In this document: piece by piece, positions 11,301-21,100 of the stretch
Position numbering within the stretch: position 1 is the first letter of the stretch
Layout: each line of letters starts with the position of its first letter
NCBI GenBank assembly: GCA_905221605.1
Contig: CAJNDS010002790.1
Location: 1,028,597 to 1,056,096 of the forward strand
Source of the DNA: Symbiodinium natans
Lineage: Eukaryota; Sar; Dinophyceae; Suessiales; Symbiodiniaceae
Direction of reading: 5' to 3'
Length of the DNA: 27,500 nucleotides
The notes under the pieces: generated by a model
What the model saw: only the letters and a program-made list of their open reading frames with translations
Databases searched by the model: none
Told to the model about the DNA's origin: nothing
Translations under genes and position numbers: made by a program

Positions 11301-13298
11301 TACGGACTTGCTCATCGAGTTCTGGGGAAGCCCATGGCGCTCGATGCTATCCAAAACAGCCTTGGTAGAATTGTCCCTCTTCCCTGACAAAGATATTGCA
11401 GGAGGTTTAGTTTAGGGTTTAGGGTTTAGGGTTTAGGGTTTAGGGTTTAGGGTTTAGGGTTTAGGGTTTAGGGTTTAGGGTTTAGGGTTTAGGGTTTAGG
11501 GGGTTTAGGGTTTAGGGTGTAGGGTTTAGGGTTTAGGGTTTAGGGCTGTTTTGAGCATCTTCTTTGGCTTTCGTCTTCCGGGGCATCAAAGTCCCCTCTG
11601 CTTCGCGAACAGCCATGGGCGATGGGCCACTTCCTTCGTTCTTGTCTATCTTCAAGTCATTCAAACCCTCAACCCTAAACCCTAAATCATTATCCTAAAC
11701 CCTAAACCCCAAAACGGAAGCCCTAAAGTGACTATTTCACTGTTGCATCTTGGACCTGCGCTTGATTTGCAAGCCACAAATCTCCCGTGTTTCCTAATTT
11801 CGGGGTGGTTTTAGGGTATCTCGTGTAGGGCTTCTTTCGGATGGTCTATCTAAGGGAAACTGAGGGTTTGGCTTAGTGATGGTCTCTGCAAGACCGAATG
11901 ATATTTTGAATGAAACGCCTGCGGTGATTGTACGGGGCCAGGCCCTATATACTATATACCTAAAACCCTGAACGGTTTGCAAGACCCTAAACCTTGAACC
12001 CTAAACCCTACACCCTAAATCCTGAACCCCTACATTCCTTGTCCTTACGCCAAATTCCCTATTGATGGGATCTTGATAGATTTGGGACCTCCCACAGCCC
12101 CGAGGTTCTTTGGGGCAGGCGGCACTGAAGCACTGAAGGCCAAACGTCGCAGCTGATTTTAGGGTTTAGGGCCCAGGGTTTCGGGTTTCGGTTTTAGGGT
12201 TTGTTTGCTAGCTTTAGGGTTTAGAGTATGGGGTTTAGGGTTTAAGCTAGGATGCCCAGTAGGGGTTTAGGTTCCCTTATAAACCCAAACCCCTTTAAGC
12301 AAAAAAGGGCACCCTTTTTAAGTCTAGGTTACTGGGCAGCCTAGTAAGGTTTGTCTTCTAGCTTTAGGGTTCAGGGTTTAGGGTCTTTTTTCTAGCTTTA
12401 GGGCTTAGGCCGGGTTCAGGGATTTAGGCTTTGGTCCCCGCAACAGCCGGTGCCGGTGCGATGCCAGGAGTTGAGGTGCCTAAACCCTAAACCCTAAACC
12501 CTAAACCCTAAACCCTAAACCCTAAACCCTAAACCCTAAACCATAAGCAGGGCCTCTGGCACGACTACCTTGTGTCGGAGGTGGACGGCCCTCGCTTCTC
12601 CAAGCTGAGCGACGTCCGCGGCGTGGACTCCGGTGTGTGGCTCATCGGCCACACCATCACAGACGGTGTCACGTCGCACGTGTGGACAGTTGGCCCTTGC
12701 CAAGGCTTGGCGGCATGGACGCACGATGAAGCATCCGATTTCGATGAACCGCCGCTACCCTGAGCGGTAAGAGTTGGTGGTGTCTGAAAGGGGGGGGGCT
12801 TTGTGTAAACTAGGATCCCTTTAGCAAGCAGACCAGCACTACATTGCTTCACAACTTGGTGACTCCTTGTCTCTCAGCGTCTGTACAGGGTCTTCGAACC
12901 CAAACCCTAAACTAGGCTCCGTCACGGGGCTGTGTTGGGGTTACAGCTGCCGAAGTTATAGAATTTCAACTTCAGCTGACACCCTAAACCTTAACCCTAA
13001 ACCCTAAAACCTAAACCCTACAAACCCTAAAAACCCTAAACCCTAAACCCTAGTTGGGCTTGGGAAGCTCAAGCCGTTGACATGGGGGTGCTAGGGTTTG
13101 CTGGGGGAGGTTGTAGCTTTGCCGTCCAGTGCCATACTGGAGGAACACGCGGGTTGGGGTTTGGGGTTAGGGCTTTGGGTTAGGGTCTAGTTAGGGTTTA
13201 GGGTTTCGGGTTTAGGGTTTAGGGCTTGAAGTGCAGGGTGTTCTGAAGCTCGGGCTAGGCAGAAACCCGGGCCGGCCGCTTACAGGATAATCATTTAA
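8346..13298 (+). CDS. Gene B, multi-exon protein with a hydrophobic N-terminal region, function unknown
   Basis: Proposed exons: 8346-8380 (ATG), 8500-8615, 8761-8837, 9400-9462, 9602-9635, 10208-10244, 10554-10640, 10762-10807, 11296-11404, 11729-11804, 11893-11929, 12080-12104, 12447-12475, 12551-12704, 12916-12939, 13074-13152, 13232-13298 (stop TAA). Phases agree across the chain. The start MSCAALFCFFK and a second hydrophobic stretch (LVLCVVFVLFEACL, ending at 8615) suggest a membrane or secreted protein. Good islands are LIEFWGSPWRSMLSKTALVE (11296) and LWHDYLVSEVDGPRFSKLSD (12551). The second intron is exactly one F1 element. Alternative end: the 12551 exon runs without interruption to a TGA at 12761-12763, so the protein could stop there instead of splicing at a GC donor after 12704. 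No family recognised. Confidence 0.45.
8612..8760 (+). mobile_element. F1 element coinciding with an intron of gene B
   Basis: Terminal inverted repeats: CTTGGTAGCC at the left, GGCTACTAAG at the right. The GT of the left end (8616) and the AG of the right end (8760) act as splice sites. Exon 8500-8615 ends in phase 1 and exon 8761 starts with two bases, giving LFEACL-V-MFLWAEPE. Unspliced, the left frame reads on into element sequence and the right exon is out of frame. This is the best introner candidate here. Confidence 0.6.
8877..9235. repeat. Minisatellite cluster
   Basis: A 26-nt unit (GTTGGGCACTCCAGGGAGTC plus TCTGGG) repeats about five times over 9099-9235. Upstream, CCTCAAARCTCCCRACACC-type units repeat loosely (8915-8975). 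CGAAGTTGGCAAGAT appears at about 8884 and 9013. It lies inside the long intron 8838-9399 of gene B. Confidence 0.75.
9463..10100 (+). repeat. Diffuse T-type G/T-rich region
   Basis: Scattered TTTAGGG and GGTTTTGGGG variants across two gene B introns, with little else recognisable apart from exon 9602-9635. Confidence 0.7.
9911..9938. repeat. (TG)n microsatellite
   Basis: About ten TG units within a G/T-rich gene B intron. Confidence 0.9.
10443..10533 (-). repeat. C array ending in pure CCCCAAA units
   Basis: Three CCCTAAA units, then about eight uninterrupted CCCCAAA units, just upstream of exon 10554. Confidence 0.95.
10641..10736 (+). repeat. Pure T array, about 13 units
   Basis: Starts with GTTTAG at the exact proposed donor of exon 10554-10640, so the array itself would supply the 5' splice site. 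Confidence 0.97.
10861..10924 (+). repeat. Pure T array, about 9 units
   Basis: Within intron 10808-11295 of gene B; an F3 element follows directly. Confidence 0.97.
10926..11026 (+). mobile_element. F3 element
   Basis: Starts CTAGTGCCCTTATTCCC directly after a T array and ends TTACTGGGCAACCTAG. Inner AAACCCCTTTAAGCAAAAAA and GGGCACCCTTTT are shared with the other copies. Confidence 0.7.
11170..11283. mobile_element. F7 element with 25-nt terminal inverted repeats
   Basis: CAGTAAACTCCAAAAAGTTG at the left and CAACTTTCCGGAGTTTACTG at the right; only two mismatches over the arms. It lies just upstream of exon 11296 of gene B. Only one copy seen here. Confidence 0.7.
11405..11547 (+). repeat. 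T array, about 20 units
   Basis: Starts at the donor of exon 11296-11404; the matching C array is 11660-11712. Confidence 0.97.
12247..12344 (+). mobile_element. F3 element with best inverted ends
   Basis: The left end CTAGGATGCCCAGTA and right end TACTGGGCAGCCTAG (with one base inserted) are inverted repeats. TAAG-like bases flank both sides (12243-12246 and 12345-12348), a possible 4-bp duplication. Confidence 0.75.
12476..12550 (-). repeat. Pure C array forming nearly a whole intron
   Basis: After GTGCC come about nine CCCTAAA units and an acceptor ending in AAGCAG. It is the cleanest C-only intron, between exons 12447 and 12551 of gene B. Confidence 0.9.
12982..13052 (-). repeat. C array
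   Basis: Upstream of exon 13074. Confidence 0.95.
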
Positions 13299-13332
13299 TT
13301 GGCCCCTCTACCCCAAGACCGTACGAAACAGG

Positions 13333-13432
13333 CAGGCCCTTATTCCCTTGTTTTTAGGGATTAGGTTCCCTTTTCAGACCCTTGAACAACAAAAAAGTGG
13401 CACCCTTCTTATTCACAGTTACTCTTGGGTCT
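13333..13432 (+). mobile_element. F3 element
   Basis: GGCCCTTATTCCCTTG, GGTTCCCTTTTCAGACCC, AAAAAAGTGGCACCC and AGTTACTCTTGGGTCTAG follow the F3 order. It lies between genes B and C. Confidence 0.65.
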
Positions 13433-13433
13433 A

Positions 13434-13594
13434 GCCCTAAACCCCAAACCCCAAACCCTAAACCCCAAACCCCAAACCCCAAACCCCAAACCCTAAACCC
13501 CAAACCCCAAACCCCAAACCCCAAACCCTAAACCCTAAACCCTAAACCCCTAAACCCCAAACCCCAAACCCTAAACCCTAAACCCTAAACCCTA
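13434..13594 (-). repeat. C array mixing CCCTAAA and CCCCAAA blocks
   Basis: Ends in CCTAG just before the ATG of gene C; that AG could be a trans- or cis-splice acceptor. Confidence 0.95.
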
Positions 13595-13600
13595 GTGCCT

Positions 13601-16600
13601 ATGACCTGGCTGCAGGTCCCCCCGGCCCGGAGCTCCAACTCGGCCAGCGTCGAAGAGGGAGACCTGGAGGATCCGGCGCAGTGCCTGAGCTGCCCTCGTA
13701 GCCCCGTGGTACCCTGCTTGCCCCATGTTTTGGGTTTAGGGTTTAGGGTTCAGGGTTTAGGGTTTAGGGCTTAGGGTTTAGGGTTTAGGGTTTAGGGCTT
13801 AGGGTTTAGGGTTAGGGTTTGGGGTTTGGGGTTTAGGGTGCAAGCAACCTATCCCCAACAAGGCTACCCTTACTAGAAGATGGTTACTGGGCTGCCAGGC
13901 GCTCTTTTGGTCTTTCGTCTCACGAGATCTCATGTTTGTTTAGAGTCTAAGGGTGAAAGGGTTTAGGGTTTGAAGGTTAACGTGGGTGTAGGCGGAGGGG
14001 TTTAGAAACCCAAGGGGACTGTTGAAAGTACGTTTTTGTGGCTTGAGGAGGGCGTGGTGCTTTTGCTACGAACTTAGTCAGGTCTAAGCGCGTGACGCAG
14101 AACAAATGTCTCCGCGCACGGAAGCTACGGGGCTGGCCTTTGGGTTTCAGGGTTTAGGGTTTATAAGGGTTTAGGGTTTAGGGCTTAGGGTTTAGGGTTT
14201 AGGGTTTAGGGTTTAGGGTTTAGGGTTTAGGGTTGAGGCATGAATCCAGAAGCACCGACCTCTTCGGCACAGTATTCGCTGCAAAGCTCTCGGTGTCACT
14301 CCAAAGTGTCATGCAGTCAGGCTGCAGGGGCTTTCAAGCAGATTCTCTCATGGGTGGATCTTGTCTACTTAAAGAATCCCTGGCCCGAAACCCTACATCC
14401 CTAGCCCCAAAACCCTTTCACCCCTAAGGGCCAGGTGCTTCAACATTATATAGGGTTTAGGGTTTAAGGTTTAGGGTTTAGGGTTTAGGGTTTAGGGTTT
14501 AGGGATTAGGGTTTAGGGTTTAGGGTTTAGGGTTTAGGGTTTAGGGATACTTTGAGCCCCGAAGTCCATATATAGCAAGTAGGGCAAGGGCCCAAGTGTT
14601 TTCTTAATTTCGGTACATGGACCCTTAGGGTAATGTGAAGCCCGAGATGGCCGGTGAAGTCCAAAAGCCCGAGAAGTGTCTCTGAGGACAGGGCCTCCTG
14701 GTTTAGGGTTTAGGGTTTAGGGTTCAGGGTTTAGCGTTTAGGGGCTTAGGATTCCTATTTGTGCATACGCATTTTAAGGTTTAGGGTTAGGGTGTAGGCC
14801 TTTGGCTTTAGGAGTATATGTGTATGTATGCATGTATATACATAACTATATGTATATATATATATATATGTATATGACTCTCAAACAGATACTTCCCCTA
14901 AGCCTTTAGAATTCGCACCCGCCAAGCACCATCAGCACCAGCAACACCAGCAGCCCTAGCATAAGTCCTCTCTCTACTTGGAGGTTCATGGTACGTACTA
15001 CCAGTTATAACTGTACCTATAACTGTACTTATAACCCTATTAGGGCACTTAAGGGGCTTATAAGTGGGTTATAAGTACAGTTATATCTGGTTAATAAGTA
15101 CCATGAACCTCCAAGTGAGGCCTAACGTAGGGAAACACCCCCAAACCCTAAATCCTAAACCCTAAGCCCTAGCCCTAAACCCCAAACCCCAAACCCTAAA
15201 CCCCAAACCCCAAAACCCAAACCCCAAAACCCCAAACCCCAAACCCTAAACCCTAAACCCCAAACCCCAAACCCTAAACTCTGCCAAGGCTCCGGCAAGT
15301 GGCCGAGTACCTCCGAGCCCTGGCAAGCCGCCTCGAAGGTGAGGGTGCGGGTTCCCGCGGCTCCTGAGGCCTTTAGGGTTTAGGGTTTAGGGTTTAGGGT
15401 TATCTTACTGTTGGTTAGTAGGGAATGGGGGAATGAGGTACCCTATAAATTACCAACCAACAGTAAGTTGTTGAGGGTTCCGGGTCCAAAGTTTAGAGGT
15501 TTAGGGATGTCTAGGGCGAACCGTTCAGAGTTTAGGGCTTAGGATTTAGGGTTTAGGTTTAGGGTTTAGGGTTCGAAGGTTATCTAGGACCCGGAGTAGG
15601 CCCTTATTCCCTTTTTTTTAAGGTCTAGTTCCCCTTCTAGGCCCCTGTAAACCAAAAAGGGGCACCCTTTTTCATTCCCAGGGTAATTTTGCGTCTAGTT
15701 GTTGAGGGTTCAGGGTTTGGACTCAACCCTAAACCCTAAACCCCCTAAACCCTAAACCCTAAACCCTAAACCCTAAACCCTAAAGAGCCTAAAGGGTTTT
15801 CGGATGCCTAGGGCCGATCGTTGAGGGGGGTTTAAAAGGGTTCGAGGGGTTGGTATAGGTGATGATATTGGGCACCTGACTCCCTCAGGCCCTACATATC
15901 TGGTGCGGCTCGCAACCCCTATTTTTGTTCGAGAGCCACAACACACCCGTTCAATGAAGTTCACAGATCCCCAAATCCCTTAAATCCCTAAACCCTAAAC
16001 CTTAAACCCTAAACCCTACAAAGCTTATGAATCCTTGAACAGGCCTGTCTTTGAGCCCAGCCCGTCCGTGCGGGAACCCGTTCAACCAGAAACCGGGAGC
16101 GCTCCCGAAGCACAGAGATGGAGGGTTTTGGATTTAGGGGTAGGGGTTTAAGGGTTTGGGGGTTTACGGGTACAGGGGTTTAGGGGTTTAGGGGTTTAAG
16201 GTTTAGGTTAGGGTTTAGGGTTCAAGGTTCAGGGTTTAGGGTAGGGTTGTTTTGGGGCTTTAGGCCTTGAGGGCTTCAGAGTTTCAAGGCTATTTCCGGC
16301 TTCGTCTAGACTCTCTGTAGCAGTCTATCTCCTCTTCGCTTCCTGTGGGGAAGAATGGTCCGGTACAAAGGGAAAGTCTTAGGGTTTAGGGTTCGGGTTC
16401 TCAATGTGCCGCGAAGATTCCCTACCCTAAACCGCCCTAAACCCTAAACCCTACACCCTAAACCCCTAATTTCAGGAGAGGGTGCCAAAAAACACTCATA
16501 AGCTAGGTCTACCCGGTCTTTTTGTTTACTTATGGTCCCCGTGCAGAATTGGGTGGGGCTACCGAGTTCAGCTCGGGTACGCGAAACCCAAAACCCAGAA

Positions 16601-16911
16601 CCCTAAACCCTAAAACCCTCTGGACAGGGCCTCCAGCTTGACAGTACTCATATTTCACCAAGGTGCCTTTCTGGGGGTTTTTTTGGATGCCGAAGAAAAG
16701 ACTCCATGCTGTAAAGAGACATCCCAAACACGTACTCTTAACTGACCATCTGCTTTCGCGAGAGCACCCGCCCCTCCCCCCCCCCCCTACCATTTAGGAA
16801 GGACGCTCGCTCATTTCGGGGGTGTTTCAGCTTGTACCTGAACAAGCTCTTTTTTCGCAGTTGGCGCAAGGGAGGAACCCAAGCAGCTCAAAGTCACCGA
16901 AGCCCCTCTGA
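13601..16911 (+). CDS. Gene C, multi-exon protein of unknown function
   Basis: Starts at ATG 13601 (MTWLQVPPARSSNSAS), seven bases after an AG that ends a C array. Proposed exons: 13601-13697, 13899-13933, 14006-14027, 14078-14143, 14250-14353, 14429-14454, 14641-14700, 15289-15338, 15889-15958, 16043-16124, 16321-16362, then a terminal exon 16798-16911 ending in TGA. Phases agree. Good islands: SVEEGDLEDPAQCLSCP (13601), QAAGAFKQILSW (14250), LRQVAEYLRALASRLE (15289), PSVREPVQPETGSAPEAQRW (16043) and LISGVFQLVPEQALFSQLAQ (16798). The first intron is an F1 element that itself holds a T array. Alternatives: small exons at 16476-16506 and 16547-16576 joined to a different frame at 16861-16892, which would carry the gene on past 16911. 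No family recognised. Confidence 0.45.
13694..13898 (+). mobile_element. F1 element with an internal T array, coinciding with the first intron of gene C
   Basis: The left end is CCTCGTAGCCCCGTGGTACC and the right end is GGTTACTGGGCTGCCAG. Between them the usual spacer is interrupted by a TTTAGGG array (13731-13840). Splicing 13698-13898 joins QCLSCP to ALLVFRLTRSH with matching phase. The element is about 200 nt instead of the usual 110-150. Confidence 0.55.
14144..14235 (+). repeat. T array
   Basis: Fills the intron between exons 14078 and 14250. Confidence 0.95.
14452..14548 (+). repeat. T array
   Basis: Begins at the donor of exon 14429-14454. Confidence 0.95.
14565..14636 (+). mobile_element. 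F6 partial element
   Basis: GGGCCCAAGTGTTTTC and CGGTACATGGACCCTTAGGG match the right part of F6. It ends a few bases before exon 14641 of gene C. Confidence 0.5.
14815..14876. repeat. (TA)/(GTAT) microsatellite
   Basis: Alternating TATG and TA units within intron 14701-15288. Confidence 0.85.
14977..15115 (+). mobile_element. F2 inverted-repeat element, copy 3
   Basis: Ends CTTGGAGGTTCATGGTAC and GTACCATGAACCTCCAAG; flanked by TA at the left and TG at the right, consistent with a mutated TA duplication. It sits in the proposed intron 14701-15288 of gene C. Confidence 0.8.
15135..15280 (-). repeat. C array, CCCCAAA-rich
   Basis: 3' end of intron 14701-15288, paired with T-type repeats at 14701-14800. 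Confidence 0.95.
15408..15466. mobile_element. F4 small palindromic element
   Basis: CTTACTGTTGGTTAGTAGGG at the left is answered by TACCAACCAACAGTAAG at the right, with GAGGTACCCTAT inside. Strong hairpin. Confidence 0.65.
15594..15700 (+). mobile_element. F3 element
   Basis: GTAGGCCCTTATTCCC, CCCCTGTAAACCAAAAAGG and GGCACCCTTTTTCATTCCC match F3; the right end (TTTTGCGTCTAG) is diverged. Confidence 0.6.
15724..15786 (-). repeat. C array
   Basis: In intron 15339-15888; the matching T array is at 15373-15400. Confidence 0.95.
16125..16250 (+). repeat. T array, GGGGTTTA variants
   Basis: Follows exon 16043-16124; many units carry one extra G. Confidence 0.9.
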
Positions 16912-17056
16912 CAACCCTAAACCCTAATCCCTAAACCCTAAACCCTGAACCCTAAACCCTATAAACCCTAAATCCTAAGCCCCACAAGAATGGTCGTGCT
17001 ATGTGGTCATGTCGAGTTGTGGCTCCTGCCTTCGCCTTGATTTAATTGCCAGAGCG

Positions 17057-17941
17057 GCGCCTGCAGTTTCGGAATGTGGGATTGTTGTTTACGTTATGGT
17101 TCAGGGTTTAGGGTTTAGGGTCTAGGGTTTAGGGTTTAGGGTTTAGACTTAGGGTATAGGGTTTAGGGTATAGGGTATAGGGTATAGGGTTTACCTCAAT
17201 AAATATGCCTAAAAGCTACACCGTAAAACTGCATGCGCCAACTCATGGCTGCGTGGGTAGAGCCGTGGACGCTGGATCGATAGGGTGATTCCGATGGCGT
17301 CGTCGCCACTTGGCGCGCTGGTGGGGATGATCTGAAAAAAGGAGCCTTCTCCGCTGCTTGCTCCAAGTAGGGTTCAGGAAATCATAAACCCTGTAAATAC
17401 TAACCCTCAACACCTCAAGTTTCAGGATTTAGCCTTAAGAGACCCCATGAGTCTGAGTTTTGACTTTCGGGCTGCTTTGTGCCCATGAAAAATTGAAAAA
17501 TGGGTCTTTGGAGTCTATGGGCATCGTGGCCTATACTTCTATGGAGGTATGTGCCATTCCAGCTGTGCACATGGAGCTCGGCTACATGTTACCCTAAACC
17601 CTAAGCGCTCAACCCTTAATTCGTCTCCCCACTCGTCCAGGGCCAGCAGTACCCTAAACCCTAAACCTTTGCCACTATCTGATGCCGGGAACCCATCGCA
17701 CTCACGGTTCTCCATTCTAGGGTCAGGGCTTCAAGGCCTTTTAAGTTTAGTTCGGGCTCGCCTGACCCCTAAATCCCCACGCCCCGAACTCTCAAGCTGC
17801 TCTTTCGTTTTCTGGCTCAAGTTTCACCGCTTCATGTCAGGACGTTCGTCATCCCACCGTGACAACTTCCCAGCCCTAAGCCCGAACGATCGGATCCGCA
17901 AGGCGCTCACTTCAGGTTTCTCATCCTTGGCCTATGTCTGA
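17057..17941 (+). CDS. Unplaced coding-like islands between genes C and D
   Basis: Exon-like pieces on +: 17057-17100 (SGACSFGMWDCCLRY), 17284-17370 (VVATWRAGGDDLKKGAFSAA, ending in TAG or a GTAGGG donor), 17458-17578 (GLLCAHEKLKNGSLESMGIV, donor at 17547 or 17579) and 17721-17941 (open for 73 codons to a TGA, ending in PNDRIRKALTSGFSSLAYV). I cannot join them in one phase-consistent way: 17284 competes with another open frame over 17213-17280, and at 17721 a second frame stops at 17770-17772. They could be the 3' part of gene C, a small separate gene, or both. The 17458 island, with a GAG|GTATGT donor, is the best of the set. Confidence 0.35.
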
Positions 17942-17959
17942 GATATCTAAGGGGCGCCT

Positions 17960-18118
17960 TGACCCTGAACCAAGAACCCTACCCCTGATGATGAATCGAC
18001 TGTCACCCCTCAGCCCTAAACCCCCAAAACATCAAAACCCTAAACCCCTAAACCCCCTAAACCCTAAACCCCCCAAAACCCTAAACCCCCAAACCTGAAA
18101 CCTAAGCCCCTAAACCCT
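17960..18118 (-). repeat. C array, intergenic
   Basis: CCCTAAA and CCCCTAAA units between the 17721 island and gene D. Confidence 0.9.
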
Positions 18119-18199
18119 CGACTGCTCTGAGAAATCCCAGACACCCCATGGGATGCTGCTTGCGCATGGGAGATGCGCGCCTGAGATGATCCCGACGAG

Positions 18200-21100
18200 A
18201 TGGACGCAAGCGGCGCAAAGGTGGAGCACTGCTACGTTTTGTTGATGGTGTTTAGGTTTAAGGTTTAGGGGTTTCGGGTTACTTGAGGATTGTCTAATCC
18301 TAAGCTCCAAAACCCTATAAGCCCTAAACCCCAAATCTTAATTGTAACAGGTTGACGTCGGGAGGTTGGCTTGTGCAGGTCGGGGCATAGGTGGGTTGTC
18401 AGCGAATTGACATCTTTGCCGGAAGGGTCTGTTCATGTACATGCTGGGTACGAACTAAGATGAGTTTCATGTCGCTGTGTCTTGGGCTTTGGGGGGGGGG
18501 GGGGGTTAGGGTTTGGGGGGGTGTAGATCTGGGGGAGAAGCCGGCTGTTGAGCTAACCACGGAATACGGTCAAGCTGGCCAGCGAGCCTACATGTCCCGA
18601 GATCCCGCAAGCCGCCAGCAGGATGCCGTAGTGAAGGCTTGCCCCCCAAGAGGAAGACGCTCATGGTGGCTTTGCTTCTGGGCGTCTGTTGCACCGGCCC
18701 GGATGCCAGGGTTGCGAGAGAGCGGCCAAGAAGAGATTTTCCGCTGCTCAGGAGTACAAGATGCTGCCGCGCTGTTGATGAAGCACATCTCACATCCTTC
18801 AGAGCTGTTTCCCAGTTTTGGCGTTTAGGGTTTAAGGGTGTAAGGGTGTAAGGGTTTCGGGTTTCGGGGTTTAAGGGTTTCAGAGTTTAAGGGTTTCAGG
18901 GTTTAGGGTTTAGGATTTGGGGTTTAAGGGTTTAAGGTTTGGGCTCTGGGCCATGATTGATGAGGTCAATCAGGGAGCGGGGGTTCAAGGGGGTTTAGGG
19001 TTTAGGGTTTAGGGTTTAGGGTTTATGGAGGGGGGATTCAAGTCCTGAAGCCGAGACTCTTAAACCCCTCAAAAAAATCTTAAGCCAACCCATCAACCGC
19101 AAAAATCCAAAACCCCTAAACATCCTAAACCCCAAAAGTCCTAATACCTAAGTTTAGGGTGTAGGGTTTAGGGCTCAGGGCTTTGATCTCGTAAGGTTTT
19201 AGGGTTTAGGGTTCAGGGTTTAGGGCTTAGGGTTTAGGGTGACACTTGGGGCTTGAGAGGTTCGGTGTTTTAGGGTCGCACATCCAACACGCCGTGGGGG
19301 TCGGCGGACCTGAACCCGAATCCTAAACCCAAACTCGAGCCCGTAAAGAACTACAAGGCCCTAGTTGTTTTCTTTCGACCTGTCAGAGTGCCCTAAACCC
19401 TAAACCCTAAACCCTAAGCCCCAAACCCTAAACCCTAAGAAGGTCCGCCCCTCAACTGTTTCGTCGGTGCAGCGGTCGGACACCTCCGAGGAGAAGGCTC
19501 ACGGGATGGCGTAGGGTTTAGGTTTGGGGTTTGGGGTTTGAGGGGTTTAGGGTTTGAGGGGTTTAGGGTTTGGGGTTTGAGGGGTTTAGGGTTTGGGGTT
19601 TAGGGCTTCGGGCTTAGGGTCTGGGGTTTCGGGTTTAGGGTTTCGGGTTTGGGCGGTTTGGGGTTTTGGGTTTGGGGTTTAGGGTTTGGGGTTGAGGGCT
19701 TGGGTTTGAGGGCTTGGGGTTTAGGGTTTGGGGTTTGGGGTTTAGGGTTTGGGATTTGGGGTTTGGGGTCTAGGCTTGGGGCTTGGGGTTTAGGCCGGGT
19801 TTAGGGAGTATAGGGTGAAGAATTTGCGCCCAGCATACGTTCAGGAGGCGTACTATGACCTTCGCAAGACGCTCCCCCGGTTCTATCGATTCTTCGAGCA
19901 CCTCAACAAAGGCCGTTTCTTCACTGTTACGGGTGGGTGGGGTTGGGATTAGGGAGTAGGGGCCCTAAACTCCAGTCCCTGAACCCTCAACCCTATACAC
20001 TGAACCTTAGGGGCTTGCGTTTTCGGTCCGTCAATATTGTTCCTTGCCTTGTTTAAAGGGTTACTTCAGTATGGGCCCTTGTGTTTTATGGGGTCTCCAA
20101 GGGGTAAACGTCCCCATTCAAGGGCACAGACTGGAGATCCATGTAAGTACCCTTAGGGGTTCAAGGTTTAGGTGGAGGGAAGAAGGTTCAGGGTTAAAGG
20201 GGTTGAGAGTGACTCGAGCCTTTGACTAAAATTCCTCCTATGACAACAGAGGGTCAGGGTGAACCTGATGAACTCTCAGTCCGAAACCCTGAACCCTGAA
20301 CCCTGAACCTGTGCAGGCTCCTCAGAAACGTCACCTACGCCCGAGATGTAAGGGTTGAGGGTTCAGTGCTTGGGGTATCGTAATAGGTACCCCTAAACCC
20401 CAAACCCCAAACCCTAAACCCTAAACCCCAAGCCCTAAACCCAAAACCCTAAACCCCAAACCCTACTTTGGGCCACTTTGGAGCCATAAGGTTTTTCTGC
20501 AGCCCAACAGGACAGCGGCCCACGACCTCTATCCTGGCAAATGCCTTGGAGGTCATTGAGAAGATGTGCGACAAGGATTCCCTGGGTTCTTTATGGGACA
20601 TATAGTGAACTGTTTATAGGGTTTAGGTTTAGGGCCTATGGTTTGCGGTTTATGGTTTAGGGTCTGATCATGGCTAGTTACACCTAAAGAGTATACACTT
20701 TTTTCCAGGGTCGTATGTAAACCCTAGCCCCTAAACTCTAATCCTTGAACCCTAAAGCCTAATCCAAAATCCTTAAACCCTAAACCCGAATCCCTAAACC
20801 CAAAACCCTCGGCTGTTAGGTTGGCTTCTTTTGGGGGGGGGGGTTCATTATGCAGGTACCAGCTTCGGGTAGTGAGCTGACGAGTTCAGGGTTCATGGGT
20901 TTATGTAGGCCCGAGAGAGGCCTCCCTCACGAGTCCCATAACCCTAAGGGTCCATGTACCTATATAATATGTACTCGGTCATTCGAGGGGTTCTATGTAG
21001 TGGCTGGAGGGGCCCAAGTACATGACATATATGGAATCTTAGGGTGCGCTAAACCCGAAACCCTAAAAACCCCTAAACCCTAAACCCTACACCCTACATA

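Noticed and set aside
11554-11655. Minus-strand island reading MAVREAEGTLMPRKTKAKED
   Set aside because: It looks protein-like, but it lies between a T array and a C array, the position of an intron loop here, and has no clean GT donor on minus. Left as unresolved.
14910-14961. Possible exon with CAG/CAC-type repeats
   Set aside because: Any join to the preceding exon creates a stop codon or breaks phase, and skipping it joins 14700 to 15289 cleanly.
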